Source: Lathyrus oleraceus
Taxonomy: Eukaryota; Streptophyta; Magnoliopsida; Fabales; Fabaceae
Direction: 5' to 3'
Length of the DNA: 64,000 bases
NCBI RefSeq assembly: GCF_024323335.1
Contig: NC_066581.1
Span: 182,149,330 to 182,213,329, forward strand
The notes beneath the pieces were generated by a model. It searched no databases and was not told the DNA's origin. It saw only the letters and a list, made by a program, of their open reading frames with translations. Below are positions 11,323 through 23,588 of the stretch, piece after piece. A program made the translations under genes and the position numbers. Every line of letters begins with the position of its first letter. The stretch's first letter is position 1.

Positions 11323-13075
11323 CTACACTCGATTGTAAGAAAATGATTTGCTGAAGAGACGACGAATGTATATAACTTGTAATACACTTGTAGTCACAAA
11401 TAAAATGTACTCCAAAAGTGTGTAAAATACAACACGTTTTTTGGTGCTCTCATTTGCTACAATTACAAAAATTTAACGCATCAAAGTTAGAAGAAATTTA
11501 CCATCCACATAAACTCAATCACTAGTAGGAAAGAATAACTTACTATTTCGATGTCTAGCATCACGAGCTTTCAAGTACTTCTGTTCTGTTATAACAGATT
11601 CTAATGCTTCTCTTAACTCAGCAATCTTGACATTTATTGGATCCAAATGCTCTAAACAAAAAAGCAAAAACGAGTAAATGTAAACCTAGACTGTGTAGTA
11701 TGAAACTAGTTGAGAAATTAAATGAATCATGCTTCCATGGAGATTACATCATCAGTATGTAGAGTCTTGTAATAAATTTGTCAAGATTAAATCCTAACTA
11801 AATATGATTCATATTTATTTTGTCACAATTGAACCCGAGCTAAATATTCATATTAACTATTCATTATTCTATAACATTTTAGACAATATCCATTTGTCTT
11901 TGAAGCCCGTGAAAACAAATAAACACAAAAAGGATACTGGCGCGTTTAAAATTGAATGTGTCAGTAGCCAAGACGGTCTTTAAGAACGTGTAAAGCATCC
12001 TATGGCACCTGTCTAAATTTTTTTATGATTTAACTGTTATTAAATAAATCTCATAAAATATTTGTCATGATTAAAACATAATTAAATAGACTTTTTATTT
12101 ATTTTTTCTAATTAAACAGTATCTAATTTGCACATGAGCTTTAAAAGCTTGAGACAGACTCTACAAGTAACATATAAAAACAAAAACAAGACTTTTTGAT
12201 AAAAACATTTCGATCAAAAGTATCAATCCTACATAACCATTCATGCATATTGAATTAAATTCATGTTTAGTTATACCGACAAAAATTATAAAAATATTAC
12301 CATCTTTAGCTAAGTCATGTTCATTGGGAATGTGGCCAACATGAACATAAAAATATTACCATCTTTAGCTATGTCATGCTCATTGGGAATGTGGCCAACA
12401 TGAACATAAAAATATTACCATCTTTAGATAAGTCATGCTCATTGGGAATGTGGCCAACATGAACATAAAAATATTACCATCTTTAGCTAAGTCATGCTCA
12501 TTGGGAATGTGGCCAACATTAACATAAAAATATTACCATCTTTAGATAAGTCATGCTCATCGGGAATGTGGCCAACATGAACATAAGAATATTACCATCT
12601 TTAGCTAAGTCATGCTCATTGGGAATGTGGCCAACATGAACATAAAATGACACAGTTTCTGGCGTAGAAATAGGATTATTAAAGCAAAACTTGTACATTC
12701 CACTTTTCTTTGCTTTGAATTCAAATTTGTCCCCTGATGTTCCCTTCAAAGAATGCACCACATATCCTTCAGGAGATGTCACCTACATATCATACATTCA
12801 TCAATAAAAAATAGAAAATTTCATTTCATTTCAAATGATTTGGGTGAAAATAATAACAAATCATTTACGGTGAAATCGATTCCCGGATGATCTGAGCTCC
12901 AAAAAATATCATGATCCATTACAACAAAGTTTCCGGAAATAATGTCATTTTCATGTGGAACATGCTCGGATATGCATTCAACATCGTGTAAACTGATCGA
13001 GAGAGAAAATGCATGAGAAATTATGGTACCGAAGAAAATGATCACGATTGTACAAATTTTTGAATGAAAATTCAT
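11323..13075 (-). CDS. p24 family (emp24/GOLD) cargo receptor, beta-type, four exons, copy A
   Basis: Splicing gives a 211-residue protein. Exon 1 is 13075-12869, exon 2 is 12782-12596, exon 3 is 11651-11544 and exon 4 is 11456-11323; all introns are GT-AG and all phases agree. Residues 1-24 form a signal peptide. A GOLD domain follows, with Cys34 and Cys102 placed for the family disulphide and the signature SGMYKFCF. A coiled-coil segment covers about 132-167, a transmembrane helix about 177-198, and a short cytosolic tail ends SYNRV. The motif GHIPNEHDLAKDEHLDP and the tail closely resemble plant p24-beta proteins, which cycle between ER and Golgi in COPI/COPII vesicles and help load cargo. 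Length matches the family (about 200-215). The 3' edge of exon 2 is repeated five more times in intron 2 (see the 59 bp repeat). The frame is intact; expression is unknown. Confidence 0.9.
12299..12652. repeat. six 59 bp tandem repeats spanning the exon 2/intron 2 splice donor, copy A
   Basis: The period is 59 bp, seen as catctttag at 12301, 12360, 12419, 12478, 12537 and 12596. Each unit contains about 45 nt of exon 2 coding sequence (HVGHIPNEHDLAKD on the - strand) plus about 14 nt of intron starting at a donor, GATG|GTAATATT. The copy nearest the exon is the true exon end; the other five lie in intron 2 with apparently intact donors. A second set is in copy B. Confidence 0.9.
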
Positions 13076-13572
13076 TTCTAACTAGTTTGTTATGATTATT
13101 TTGGATCTCTATTTTGTAAGAACAACAATGATTATTGGTCAAGTGAGAACTTTTAATGGCTTGAAATCTGGTTGGTTAGTATAACAAGTCATTACTAGCA
13201 TCTAAAGTCACGGTTTAGAATAATTACGTTGTTGGAGGAGAAAATTAGTTTTTCCTATTAAATCAAAAGGAGAAAAGAAAAGACAGAAAAATTAAAATAA
13301 AATTGTATAACTTCCATAGTTTTTTCAATAAAAGTGAATAATTATAGATGTAATGTAATATATATTTTTTTTAAATAAGCTATCATATTATTATATATAA
13401 TTTGGGTTGTTATTGGACCTTTGGTCAATATATGTACAAATGAGATTTTTATAGTTATGCCCTTCTTAGCAAGGAAATTAGACATCTGATTTTGGTCCCT
13501 AGTAATCTACCTTATGGCCCAATTTCTAAAAAAAAGTTAGGATTTCATACGCTCCTATTAATGATGTCATGG
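13076..13572 (-). promoter_or_regulatory. upstream region of p24 copy A
   Basis: These 497 bp lie between the p24 start codon and the MITE-like element. The stretch is AT-rich, with tatatatttt-type runs near 13360 and tattatatataattt near 13390 that could supply a TATA element. No specific site can be assigned. The region is nearly the same in copy B (31135-31631). Confidence 0.35.
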
Positions 13573-14113
13573 GATGGCAATAGGGCGGGGCGAGGGCGGT
13601 TTTTATCTCTCCCAAATCCAAACCCAAATTTTCAAACAATCCTCGTTCCCCGCCCCAAACCCAGACGTGGATGGAGAATTAAAACACAAACTCGTCCTAA
13701 ACGGGTTCGGATTGGGTTCAAGTATCCTCGCCCCGCCACCATCCATTTAATAAAATCAATTATTTTAACCAAAATATTTATTTTTTCCAAAATCAAATTA
13801 CATTACAAATAATAAATTAAAACAATATGAAAAAATTTCATACTTACATTTCAAATATTTTAAATAATTAATACATATCAAAATATCAAAACATTTGCTA
13901 CATATTTAATATTCCAAATTATCAAAACTAAATAATAATGTACATAATGAAATAAACGGGGTGGGTCCAGGGTGGACACTAGTGTCCTCATTACCCGACC
14001 CGTCCCCATATTTTTTAACCGGGGAAAACCCAAACCCAGTCAAAACGGGTTTTCCCCGTCAACTTCGGGGTGGGTTCGGGTGGGTACCCGCGGATATGGG
14101 TTATGTTGCCATC
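13573..14113. mobile_element. GC-rich MITE-like element, copy A
   Basis: The 541 bp element starts gatggcaa and ends ttgccatc, an 8 bp terminal inverted repeat, and is flanked on both sides by atgg as a possible target-site duplication. Both ends are rich in acccgaccc/gggttcggg-type GC motifs (for example gggtacccgcggatatgggt), unlike the AT-rich surroundings, and the centre is AT-rich. Such elements are common in plant genomes. It encodes no transposase. Superfamily is not assigned because the flanking repeat is short. Confidence 0.55.
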
Positions 14114-14239
14114 ATGGTACCGAAGTGTGTCATGTCCTCTATCATCACTGTTTTTTAGTATTTGTTCTCGTGAAAGCTACCCACATCTTATGTGTTCACC
14201 GTATTATCTTCCTTATGATTATGCCACTTCCTTCTTTCT

Positions 14240-14580
14240 TATTGGTAAAATTCCAAGTCTCACATTAGTTAGATATAAAGCTTTGAAAAACTTTATATAG
14301 AGTGACACTCTTCACCTTGGAAGCCGTTTTTATAGGATTGAGTTAGACCAAACTCTAATTTGGTATCAGAGCCTATCGATCGGACCATGGGTTGCCCACC
14401 TTTTAAATCCACGCATTAAGACCAAAAGAGTGCTAGTCGTGAAGGGTATTTGGGAAGATCTCAAGCCCCACATTGGTTAGAGATAGAGCATTGTAAAAGT
14501 TTATAAAGAGTGACACCCCTCACCTTACAAGTCGTTTTATAGTGTTGAGTTATGTCAAATTATAATATGGTATCAAAGAA
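14240..14580 (+). mobile_element. TRIM (miniature LTR retrotransposon), copy A
   Basis: Two similar LTRs of about 120 bp contain cacatt.gttagat and tttatatagagtgacac motifs, at about 14240-14359 and 14446-14567. The first is followed by tggtatcagagcc (14361-14373), the classic primer-binding site for initiator tRNA-Met, then about 75 bp of non-coding interior. The second is followed by a decayed site, tggtatcaaag. The layout fits a TRIM that relies on proteins from other elements. Borders are approximate. Confidence 0.65.
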
Positions 14581-14691
14581 AGGTCTTGGGTTTGACCCTC
14601 CCCCCTGTTGGATTTATTTATCTAGTACCACTAGTGTGATTTGATGTGCTTAACATCCCAACCCATGACGCATATGATGTATTAGGCATAG

Positions 14692-15470
14692 TGTAACTCC
14701 CGAAGTCAAAAAGGATGGGGAGTGGTTGTAACACCTAAGGTCGAAGAGGGAAGGGAGTGGTCACCCAGATTCACGTTGAAATGAGAGGATCCTGAGATTG
14801 TGCAGGTATGGGAGTGCATGGTTAAAGGAAGTCTTATAAGGATTGATTGGTACTACCTATACCAACAAGATGCATATTCTTTTCGGTAGCCTCATAAATA
14901 ATAACTTTGTAGTTAAGCACATTTGACTTATAGTAGTATTTAGATGAGAGGCCTTCTGGAAAGTTTCCCACAAAGCATGTGAGTGAGGATAAAGCATGCT
15001 AAAAAGTCATGTAATGGTTTGTAGGATCTGTCGGTAATCCTAAAAGCAGTATAGGGTGTTAGAAATGGTATTACAGCATACCTCTCCTAGAATGATGTAG
15101 TTCGGGGATGAACCAAGCGGAAGGTGATGGATATGTAACACCCGAGGCCAAAGAGGGTGGGGAGTGGTCGTCGGTATTCACTTCGGAATGCGAAAATCTA
15201 GAGGCTATGCGGGTATGAGAATGTATGGCTGAAGGAAGGCTTATAAGGATTGATTGGTACTACATATACCAAGAAGATGCATCTTTGTTTCCATAGCAAA
15301 ACAAATAAGAACTCCATAGTTAAAGTTTTCTTGACTTGGAGTAGTATTTGGATGATGATATTGTGGGAAGTTTCCCATAAAATATGTGAGTGTGTACAAA
15401 GCATGTTGAAAAGACTCATGTTGGTTTGTCGGGTCAGTCGGTAATTCAGAAAGGAGTCTGGGGCGTTACA
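14692..15470 (+). mobile_element. Cassandra TRIM with 5S-rRNA-like LTRs, copy A
   Basis: Two 337 bp LTRs (14727-15063 and 15134-15470) start TGTAACACC and end in gttaga/gttaca. Between them lie a decayed tRNA-Met PBS (tggtattacagca, 15066-15078) and about 55 bp of interior. Each LTR holds a 5S-rRNA-like block, with agttaagcacatttgac near 14910 corresponding to the 5S A box and ccttctggaaagtttccc nearby corresponding to the C-box side. This is the hallmark of Cassandra elements, whose LTRs carry an RNA polymerase III promoter. A 35 bp partial LTR start (14692-14726) precedes the first LTR. No protein is encoded and no clear target-site duplication was found. Confidence 0.85.
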
Positions 15471-15598
15471 CGCATCCCGTATAAGCCTATTTCATATAAA
15501 GAAATATAGTTGTGCCCATACTAACAACATTTGCTTTTAGCACGATGGTAGGAACTTGATCCAAAAATAGCACGGTGGTAGGCGTTTGATCCAAGAAT

Positions 15599-15768
15599 TG
15601 GTATCAGAGCCTATCGATTGGACTATGGGTCACCGACCGGTTATTTCCATACACTAAGTCCCAAAACAGGTTTGGTTGTGAGTGTGTGTATTGGGAAAAT
15701 CTAAAGTCCCACATTGGTTAGACATAAAATATTGAAAAAAGTTTATATAGAGTGAAGCTAGCAGAAAT
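15599..15768 (+). mobile_element. truncated TRIM fragment, copy A
   Basis: A tRNA-Met PBS (tggtatcagagcc, 15599-15611) is followed by about 75 bp interior and an LTR start (tgtattgggaaaatc, about 15690). The LTR is cut off at about 15765, where the - strand Ogre-type LTR begins. It is the same family as the TRIM at 14240. Confidence 0.6.
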
Positions 15769-18700
15769 ATACCAGAGTCGCCATCGAACTTTATTTCTTC
15801 CTAAAGGAAAGGGAAAACATCGATAAAACCCAGGAGAAAGAGATATGTTGGATAAGGAAGTCAGTTATGCAAGGGGAAGGTATTAGCACCCCTAACATCC
15901 ATGGTACTCCATGGGAACCGTTTTGATTGTTCTCGCTTGAGTGGGTGTGATCTAAAGACTACTCGCAAAAGAATGAGGGAAAAGAAAAGGAATAGATAAA
16001 GTGCTAGGTGAGGATTGGGGCACTAATGGATACGTATCCTCATAGTGCAATGAGGAATCCAGAGCTCCATAGTTTATAAAACTAGTGGTGAGAGGTGAAA
16101 AGAGGTTGTGGTAACAATATTTGTCTAAACCAAAGGATAATATGATTTGAACTCCAACAAGGGGTGAAAACATGAACCCAAGAGTAAAACTAGTATGAAC
16201 CAACAAATGAGGGGTCTAAGACATCATATCACTGTATTGGAATAACCGAAAAAGAGAGGAATTAGGTGTTTGGATACAAGCCAAACATCTCTTGGTTCAC
16301 AAGCTGACAAAAATGGAGCGCAATGAAATAATGTGTTTGGCTCAAAGAATGGGGTATATCACATGAAGTGAATGAATGTAGAATATAAATTTATCACAAA
16401 AATGGATGGCATGAATGACCGAAGTCACATTGAATGGTTTGAGTAACAAGTGACCGAAAAGGTATAGTTTGAAACCAAAGTCAAGGTATATTGGAATCCA
16501 TAGGAGAAATGGAATTTGTACCACAGAGGGAAGGTGGCACAAACCACAAGTGAGGGGTCTAAGACATGGTATCACTGTATGGTTAGGCCAAAAAAAAAAG
16601 AATTAAATGTTTGGGAACAATCCAAACAACTCTAGATGCAAATGCGGACTTTTCATTAGGCGCCCTAAAAGGATATATATGGAATTACAAAGGAAGTGTA
16701 TTTGGTTTCAAAGAAACAGTATGTCACTAGAGTGAACGGTTTATGATCGAAGGTGGATAGTGGGTTATGAAAGATATGAGTGATGCCCTAAGACGGAGGA
16801 GGAATAAATTGAAGTATGCTCGCCAAGGATTCACATCCTCGTGCCTACGTATTCTCACCGTGCAATGAAAAAATTAGAGCAACCGTAGTTCGTGGAACTA
16901 CGAAACAAAAGGAACGAGAAAAAAGTGTTTGTCTAAGCAACAAGGACTGACAAGACAAACAACTAAAGGAGTATGACTGAAGTGATGAACAATATAACTT
17001 GTACCAACGGAATGGTAACATGGGTTATCCATAAAGGCAATATTGGCTTTGAATCAAAGATTAAACAGAAAAAATGACAAGTGAGGGGCCTGAGGAATGG
17101 TATCACTATTATGGAATGACTGGAAACAAAGAGAATTAAATGTCTGGAAATAAGCCAAACAACTCTTCATTCATAAGGTTGAATATTCATTAGGCGTCCT
17201 AAAAGGATGAGAATGGAACCCAAAAGGAAGTATTGGTTGGAACAATGAAAAGGTATATTACTTGTCGGGAACAAACAATTTGAGATCAAAGAGAAAAAGT
17301 ATCTTGGGTCCATAAAGGAATAAACTCTAAACTGAAGAGTAAAGGTAAACCAACAAGTGAGGGGCCCGGGGCATGGTATCACTGTAGTGGAATAACCAAA
17401 AACAAAGGAATTAAATGTCTGGCAAAAAGCCAAACAGCTCTTAGCTCTCAAGATGGAATATTCATTTGGCGTCCTAAAAGGATGAACATGGAAACCAAGG
17501 AAAAGTAGTATTTGATATCAAAAAGATGGTATTGATTTATGAGAGAAGGATAGATTAATAAATAAGATATCAATAGATAAGGTAGATCGCGAAGAAACTG
17601 GATTCTCCTGCCTACGTGTCCTTATAGTGGAATAAAGAAAATCAGAGCTTTCGTAGTTCAGTCTACTAAGGCTGAAAACAAGATGATTGAGGCAAAAGAA
17701 GTAGAATTGATTGATTTAAAGAGTGGAATATACTTGATAGTTATTGGATAAGAATTACACTAAAGTCTATGAGTAAAGGTGGATTTGATAAGCAACGAGC
17801 CAAACGTCCCGCACCCAAAGATATCCAGAATGAGTGTAGGAAAGCTCCAGTCTTATTCTTTCTCTACTACTTAAGGCTTGTGGCATGTTATTCTCATCCT
17901 TACTTTCAAGTTGCTGGAGGAGAATCTTTGTTGTTGTTCATTGTAATGATGAAGAGAGAAAGACTTGACAGTTGATTGATGAGAGTCACACTAAAGTCTA
18001 TGAATAAGGGTAAATATTTTGAATAGATAGGGCTTACGCACCGTACGCAAAGTCACTCTATACAAGGATAGGAGAAACTCCATCTCACCATTCCTTATTT
18101 CCTAAGGCTCATAGCACATGATACTTCTCATAACTGACAAGTTGTTGGAAAAGAATCTTCATTGTTAACCTTGTATTGATGTTGTCTTATATGAAGAAGA
18201 CTCGGTAGTTTATTTGATTCATATTGCACTAAAGTATATGAATAAGGGAGAACACTTTGAATATCTAGGGCCTACGCCTCGTACGCAAAGTTGCTCTAGA
18301 CAAGGGTAGGAGAAACTCCGTCTCATCATTCCTTATTACTTAAGACTCGTATCGTACAGTTTGAATCGTATTTACCAAGTGTTAACCTTTGATTTATCTT
18401 GTATAACCCGCTGCTTGATGTGAATGAGGATGTCTTGATTGAAGATCTTCCTTGAGGCTTTGAGCTCTATAACTTATGGGAAAAAGTCTTATTAAGTGAC
18501 CAGGGGTCTTTTGGTCACTCAAATTAGACTGTGGGGTTATACAAGTTCAAAGGAATTACTTTATCAAAATTACTTTTGATCAATTTGAATCATGGGTTTG
18601 AAACAATTAGAAATTATGGTTAATTCTAATCTAAGATTTAGAAATGATCAAACTAGTCTAAGGGAGCATGCACTTTGTATGGTAAAAATGACAAAATAAA

Positions 18701-19452
18701 CTCCTAAAGGGTAAAATGGTCAATTCTCATGATATTGATATTAGGAACCAAATTAAATTCTAACCAAAAATCCAGCTATGCCTAAAATGTAAACAACTTC
18801 TAAAGTTATTCTAAATGTTAGAAATTAATCAAAATCAATTAAACTCTAAAATCAAATAAATTCTAAAAGGTTAATTAAATTCTAATGTCAATTAAATTCT
18901 AGAAATTCAATGAAATCCTAATATCAATTAAATTCTAAAAATTTAATTAAATCCTAAATTCCAAATCTAAATTTAATCATAACGTAATTAACTTCTAAAA
19001 TCAATCAAAGCTAAATCTAAGAAATCTAATTAAATAAATCACTAAGTTGCTAATTACCCTAAAATCCTAAGATCCATTGAATTAACTAAAAGATTTAACC
19101 AAAACCAAATCCAACATTGGGCCTTAACTAAAGAACAGAGATTCAGGCCTAATCGGGGAGTGCACCAACTCGTGGGGTGAAGGTCCATAAACATGGATTC
19201 AAGAAAGGCAGGACCATGAAGGCCAAGCAAAGTTGGGGGGGGGGGGGTACGAAAAGCGTGAACATACAGAAGGGAGGTGTGGACAAGAATTTCTATGTTT
19301 GGGCCTTAGGGTTTGAATCATCAATGATCAACCACCAGATATGAATGCATGACCGATGCTTATGCATAAAGCATGAAGATATGTATGATTACTCTCCAGT
19401 TAAGGATTGAATGAAAATATGGATCAGGGAGGGAAAATTTTAAGGTACAACA
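15769..19452 (-). mobile_element. Ogre/Tat-type 3' LTR, - strand
   Basis: On the - strand the LTR starts TGTTGTACC at 19452, next to a polypurine tract, and runs down to about 15769. The terminal block (15776-15935) contains gagtcgcca and, further in, ggaaggtattagcacccc; a short deletion has removed bases beside the end, compared with 23617. Blocks with cctacgtattctcac recur at 16.0, 16.8 and 17.6 kb, a repetitive LTR interior shared with the + strand LTR at 2719. The 17.19-19.45 kb part is outside the duplicated block. No coding sequence is supported. A run of 13 or more G at about 19231 is a simple repeat. Confidence 0.7.
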
Positions 19453-19465
19453 GTTTCCCCTATTT
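19453..19465 (-). other. polypurine tract of the - strand Ogre-type element
   Basis: Read on the - strand, AAATAGGGGAAAC immediately precedes the LTR start TGTTGTACC. It matches the tract at 2706-2718 with two changes. Confidence 0.7.
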
Positions 19466-21580
19466 AATCTTCTTGAACAAGAATATAAGAATTGTGGAAG
19501 CTTTTCAGGTATTCAAGGTAGAAGAGGATGAAATACTAATGTATCCAAAAAAAATCTCGTTGAGGATGTAGGTATTGTAATGAGAATTTTGTGATTCGCC
19601 AAGCAAAGGTTGGGCTTTGGGTTAGTCAATAAAAACTGGATTTTTGTCTTTTCTTGTTTGCACGGTTTTATGTTATGCTTTATGAATGATATGCATGAGT
19701 GAAACGACGTGGCTTACGCATGATAATGATTTATGCAACGATTAAGCCAAATTCACATATAGAGGGCGGTAGGAATTTTGGGCTAGGATAATGGTCATAC
19801 AGACATGGTTCTCTGACACCTACTTTAAGCTCAACAGTTTTTATTACACCTTTGGACTTATTCTGAAACATGGAGAGAGCCTGTACTTGGGTAGCCTGTC
19901 TTTGCCCCAACATACTGAATGTTTACCCCAATTTCCCCAGTTACCGATTATGGAGTAGCCTCATCATCTGAGTATTTCAACTGGCTTACCCCAGTGTCTT
20001 GAAATTGTATTCTCTTAATTAATCATCTTGGGAATGATTGAATTCTCGTGCTCTCGGGGTAGCTTTCCCCAATATGAGCCTTAAAGTAATATTGCCAATA
20101 TCCAGCTGATTTAGAGAGATTGGTAGAATCTCGACATGGTCGCCCCAAATTGACTAACTCTTGAAGAGATATGAGCTATAGGGTATCAGGAACTTGTTCA
20201 ACTTTCCTATTGTGTAAGCTTCCTTGATGTCAAATGACTGCTCATATGTAAAATGCTCACTTCAAAAGTAATAATTGTAATATCATGCTCATGCATGTTT
20301 TGAAAAGTCATGTGTTTTCACTAAGATTATGACATCTAGTGAACAAATCATTAATTAGAATGTCATATCAGTACCAATATAGATGACAAGAAAATCTTTA
20401 GGAGTCAGCTTAACGCGATGTTACCATAGTATGCTTTCGAAATACACCCTTCTTCAATTAGGCCTTTTAAGGGTTGTAAGGTGGCCTGGTTCACGGTTTT
20501 AGAAGGAAATGATATAAGGCTCAAAACCTACTCTTACTCACCCATTCTCCATGATGTTATCTAGTCCTACATTCAGTTAGCTTAAAATAAGCGTCCATAT
20601 TTTAGAAAAGGATTTTGAATATGAGAAATGATGGTTAAGGAACCCATTGAGAGTTTGGAGCGATAGTCACTCACCTTCTGCTTTTGTTTGCAGTCACAGA
20701 GATTTGCTCTTACTGAAGATTTTGATATTGATCCTCTGATTTTCATTTTTTGCTTTCCCTGATTTTTGCCCGAGTTGGTCCTTTGGGTCTGCATCCCCCT
20801 AAGATACCCTAACTTTTGCCTAAGTTGATCTTGTTTTCAAGTTTTTGACTTAGCGGGCTTTTCATTTGCTTTTGATTTTTTCGTCTCTTTTCATTTCGTA
20901 TGGAGCAAATCCTGTGACACCGCTTTCTTGATTCGTTACAAGGTTTGTGACTATTTCACTCCTTTTGATAGGTAAGGGATAACCATTCTGACTTTGTTAT
21001 TCCATCCTCCTGAGAGGGATATGATATGATTGATCACTTGATGAGAGTATTCTCCTTCTGAAATTTGAATGCAAGTCTAAACTAACTGAAGACTACCCTT
21101 CCCCTGGTTAAGCATGAGGGATTTATGTGTTAAAGAAAGAAACTCCTACTACAAGGCCCAAAAGGGTTGACTAGGGATTAACTTCCTTATATCTCCGATG
21201 TTTAGGGATTTCAACAATGCCTTACATCATCAACACGACCTTATTCAAAAGCATACAGGCAACAATCTTGCGTATTGTGATTGCATCATTCAATTTTGAT
21301 TTTATTTGACAAACAGTTTGATACTGATAAAATGAAATGTGAGTGAAGACAAATGGATTTAATTAAAACATGCACATTTATTTCATTATGATCATCATTC
21401 AGAAACAAACAAGTTCACAATATAACAGTACATTGTCATACAAGAAAATATTACAAATGAAACGATTTAAAAGTAACATGATCTCTGACATAATTGGCGT
21501 CATTATTCTTCTGCAGATATAACCTTAGTTCTTAAGCATTCTTCATCAATAATTGCACTTACCCTTTTCGGTCTTGACAT
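19466..21580 (-). other. non-coding internal region between gag remnant and 3' LTR of the - strand element
   Basis: No intact gene is seen. Around 20.7-20.9 kb, motifs ttttgcc, cttttgcctaagttg and ttttgacttagcgggctttt resemble the region downstream of the element X integrase (44.9-45.1 kb: ttttgcctaagccgcc, cgacttaccggg). That suggests this is the post-integrase 3' UTR. RT and integrase are missing, so the element is internally deleted. Confidence 0.45.
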
Positions 21581-21589
21581 TTGGCCCTT

Positions 21590-22830
21590 ATTTGGTGAAA
21601 GTCGGAATCTTCTGATCTATAAGTTCTTGTACCCTAGCTTTGAAAACACAGCAATCCTCAATAGAGTACCGCTTATGCCCAACATGATAAGCACATGAGA
21701 CATTAGGATTGTGCTTTGCATGATATGGGAAAGTGACAGGTGGGATTTACTTTGTCTCAATGAGTCCTTGTTGGACAAGGTAAGGTAATAGATGAGCATA
21801 TGTTATAGGGATCCGATCACATTGAGGACGTTTTCTATCAAACCTTCTGGTCTTTCTTTGCCCTTGATGGTTATGTGGCACAGTTTGTTAACTTTGTAGA
21901 GCTTGAGCCTGTGTAGGTTGTTGATACTGGGATATGACATAGGCATCAAAGGTACTTGCAACGGAGGATGAATCGGAGGAATAGCCATTGGTCAGAATGT
22001 TTAAACAGAATGCACCAAGCCAGGATTGGTTGTCTGATGGGAAGTCTGACCATAAAAAACTCCAAATGGGATATAGGGTGCCCCAGTATAGGTGTACTGA
22101 GGTGTAACAGCAGTAGAAGATGATGCCCCAGGATAGGCCAACAACATTCCCAGATGCTATCCTTGATTCGGATACTGCATAACAGGATGGACCACAGGTG
22201 GATGAACTTGGACATGAATTGAATGACCCTTGTATTCAAACCTTTTTTCAATCGTCGCCTTAGCAGTTACAGGTGTAAAGCTCAACAACTTCTGATTAAT
22301 GATCTCTTGAACTCTGGCCTTGAAAGGGTAACAATTATCTATAAAATTCGCTATATGTCCAGCATGATATCCACATATGGCATGAGGGTAATGCTTACGA
22401 CTATAGGGAAATCTAGCAGGATCGATTTATTTAGGTACAATTGCCCCAGTGTTAACTAGTATAGGTATAAGTTATGCGTAACTCATAGGAATTAGATCAT
22501 TGCGAGGAAGTTTCCTTTCTTGATCGTTGTTCTTCTGGTCGCTTTGAGCAGGCCTCTGATATGGTAGCAAACACAGCTCTTGAGGAAGAAGTGGCAGGAT
22601 GCCTGCAGCCAGCTTCTATTTGTTATCTTTCTCCAGACTATCTTCAACATGTTCGTCAATCAAAACCTGTTTGGGGCAGTCCGTTGTCATGCTATCCAAG
22701 AGTAGCCCTAAAACCAAGTTAGCTCTATTAACGATCTTACTCTCTTCCATTATCCTTCGATGATTGGTGTCGGTGAATTGTTGTCTTTCTGACGGAGGAA
22801 CGGATAGGGTGACTTTTTTGGTTAACATAC
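21590..22830 (-). pseudogene. Ogre/Tat gag remnant with a duplicated C-terminal zinc-knuckle-like module
   Basis: The - strand shows gag C-terminal sequence twice, with stops and frameshifts. The upstream module has LIPMSYA and CGYHAGHIANFIDNC (Cys/His codons at 22364-22375), followed by FKARVQEIINQKLLSF. The downstream module has IPITYAHLLPYLVQQGLIET, CAYHVGHKRYSIEDC (21684-21695) and FKARVQELIDQ. Both match the Ogre gag tail, where a CxxH...C motif precedes a K.K.QELI helix. A proline-rich spacer separates them. A 70-residue frame at 22828-22616 may be an earlier part of gag. Stops make the gene non-functional. Confidence 0.7.
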
Positions 22831-23585
22831 ATGTAATGAAAATGAATGCACATGCTAGGGATGGAATGCAAATAAATATGCAGCATCCATAGATTCAAAG
22901 CATTGATGGTAATAACTCAGGGTCAAAATTTTGGCATATATACAGCAATGCAATAATGATATGCAATAGAGTATGTTAACATCATAGAATAATCCGGATA
23001 ATCTGCGCATACTGCTTGATGCATGATCAAAGGTTCGACGTCCATGAGAATAAGGGTATGTAGAGTTTATGGTTTCCTGTAGGAAAAACCCATCCCCTTC
23101 ACAGTTAGGTTCTAGTCTCTAGAAGGTAACCTAGAAGGTTCCTAGAGTCAATGACTCATTTCGAGATACCATTGCCTTAGACGAATGACTCGTCGGACAA
23201 CGATGCTCCCAAAAGGATCTACTCTAGGTGTGACATCTTGTGTCAACCATAATTGCGGAATAACTCCACAGAGGTCAAACATGACTCTAGTCACGTTACT
23301 ATCATGTGCGTGTACTCAAACTCGGGTATAGAGCTTCTCTCTCATGTAACCTATCCCAGCCCAACAAGGAGCATAATAGATAACAGCCATAATATAAAGC
23401 AAATGAATATAACGATAAAGCGAGTAAAGCGCAAAGATAAACACCCTAAGCAAGCAAAGAAAGAAATCAAAACTAGGCTCGAATCCTTTTAGAGACTAGG
23501 AAGTACTCCAAGTAACGGAGCATCCCCAGTAGAATCGCCAGCTGAAGCTGGGGATGCTCAAGAAGAGACCCCAAACTACAAGCAA
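22831..23585 (-). other. 5' UTR of the - strand Ogre-type element
   Basis: This non-coding stretch lies between the PBS and the gag remnant. It includes actcaaactcgggtatagagcttc near 23315, which resembles the 5' UTR of element Y (actcgagttcgggtatagaac, about 39218). That shared landmark supports the assignment. No gene is seen. Confidence 0.5.
23518..23559. repeat. 12 bp inverted repeat around a PBS-like sequence
   Basis: The arms gagcatccccag (23518-23529) and ctggggatgctc (23548-23559) are perfect reverse complements. The 18-base loop contains aatcgcca, so the stem-loop encloses a diverged copy of the tRNA-Arg PBS about 65 bp inside the true PBS. Confidence 0.8.
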
Positions 23586-23588
23586 ACT

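Noticed and set aside
13492..14268. Proline-rich frames of 98-106 residues (also at 31551-32327)
   Set aside because: They arise from the GC-rich ends of the MITE-like element; several phases are open and there are no homologous domains.
14837..14990. 5S rRNA gene
   Set aside because: Similarity is partial and lies inside paired LTRs with a PBS, so it is a Cassandra LTR and not rDNA.
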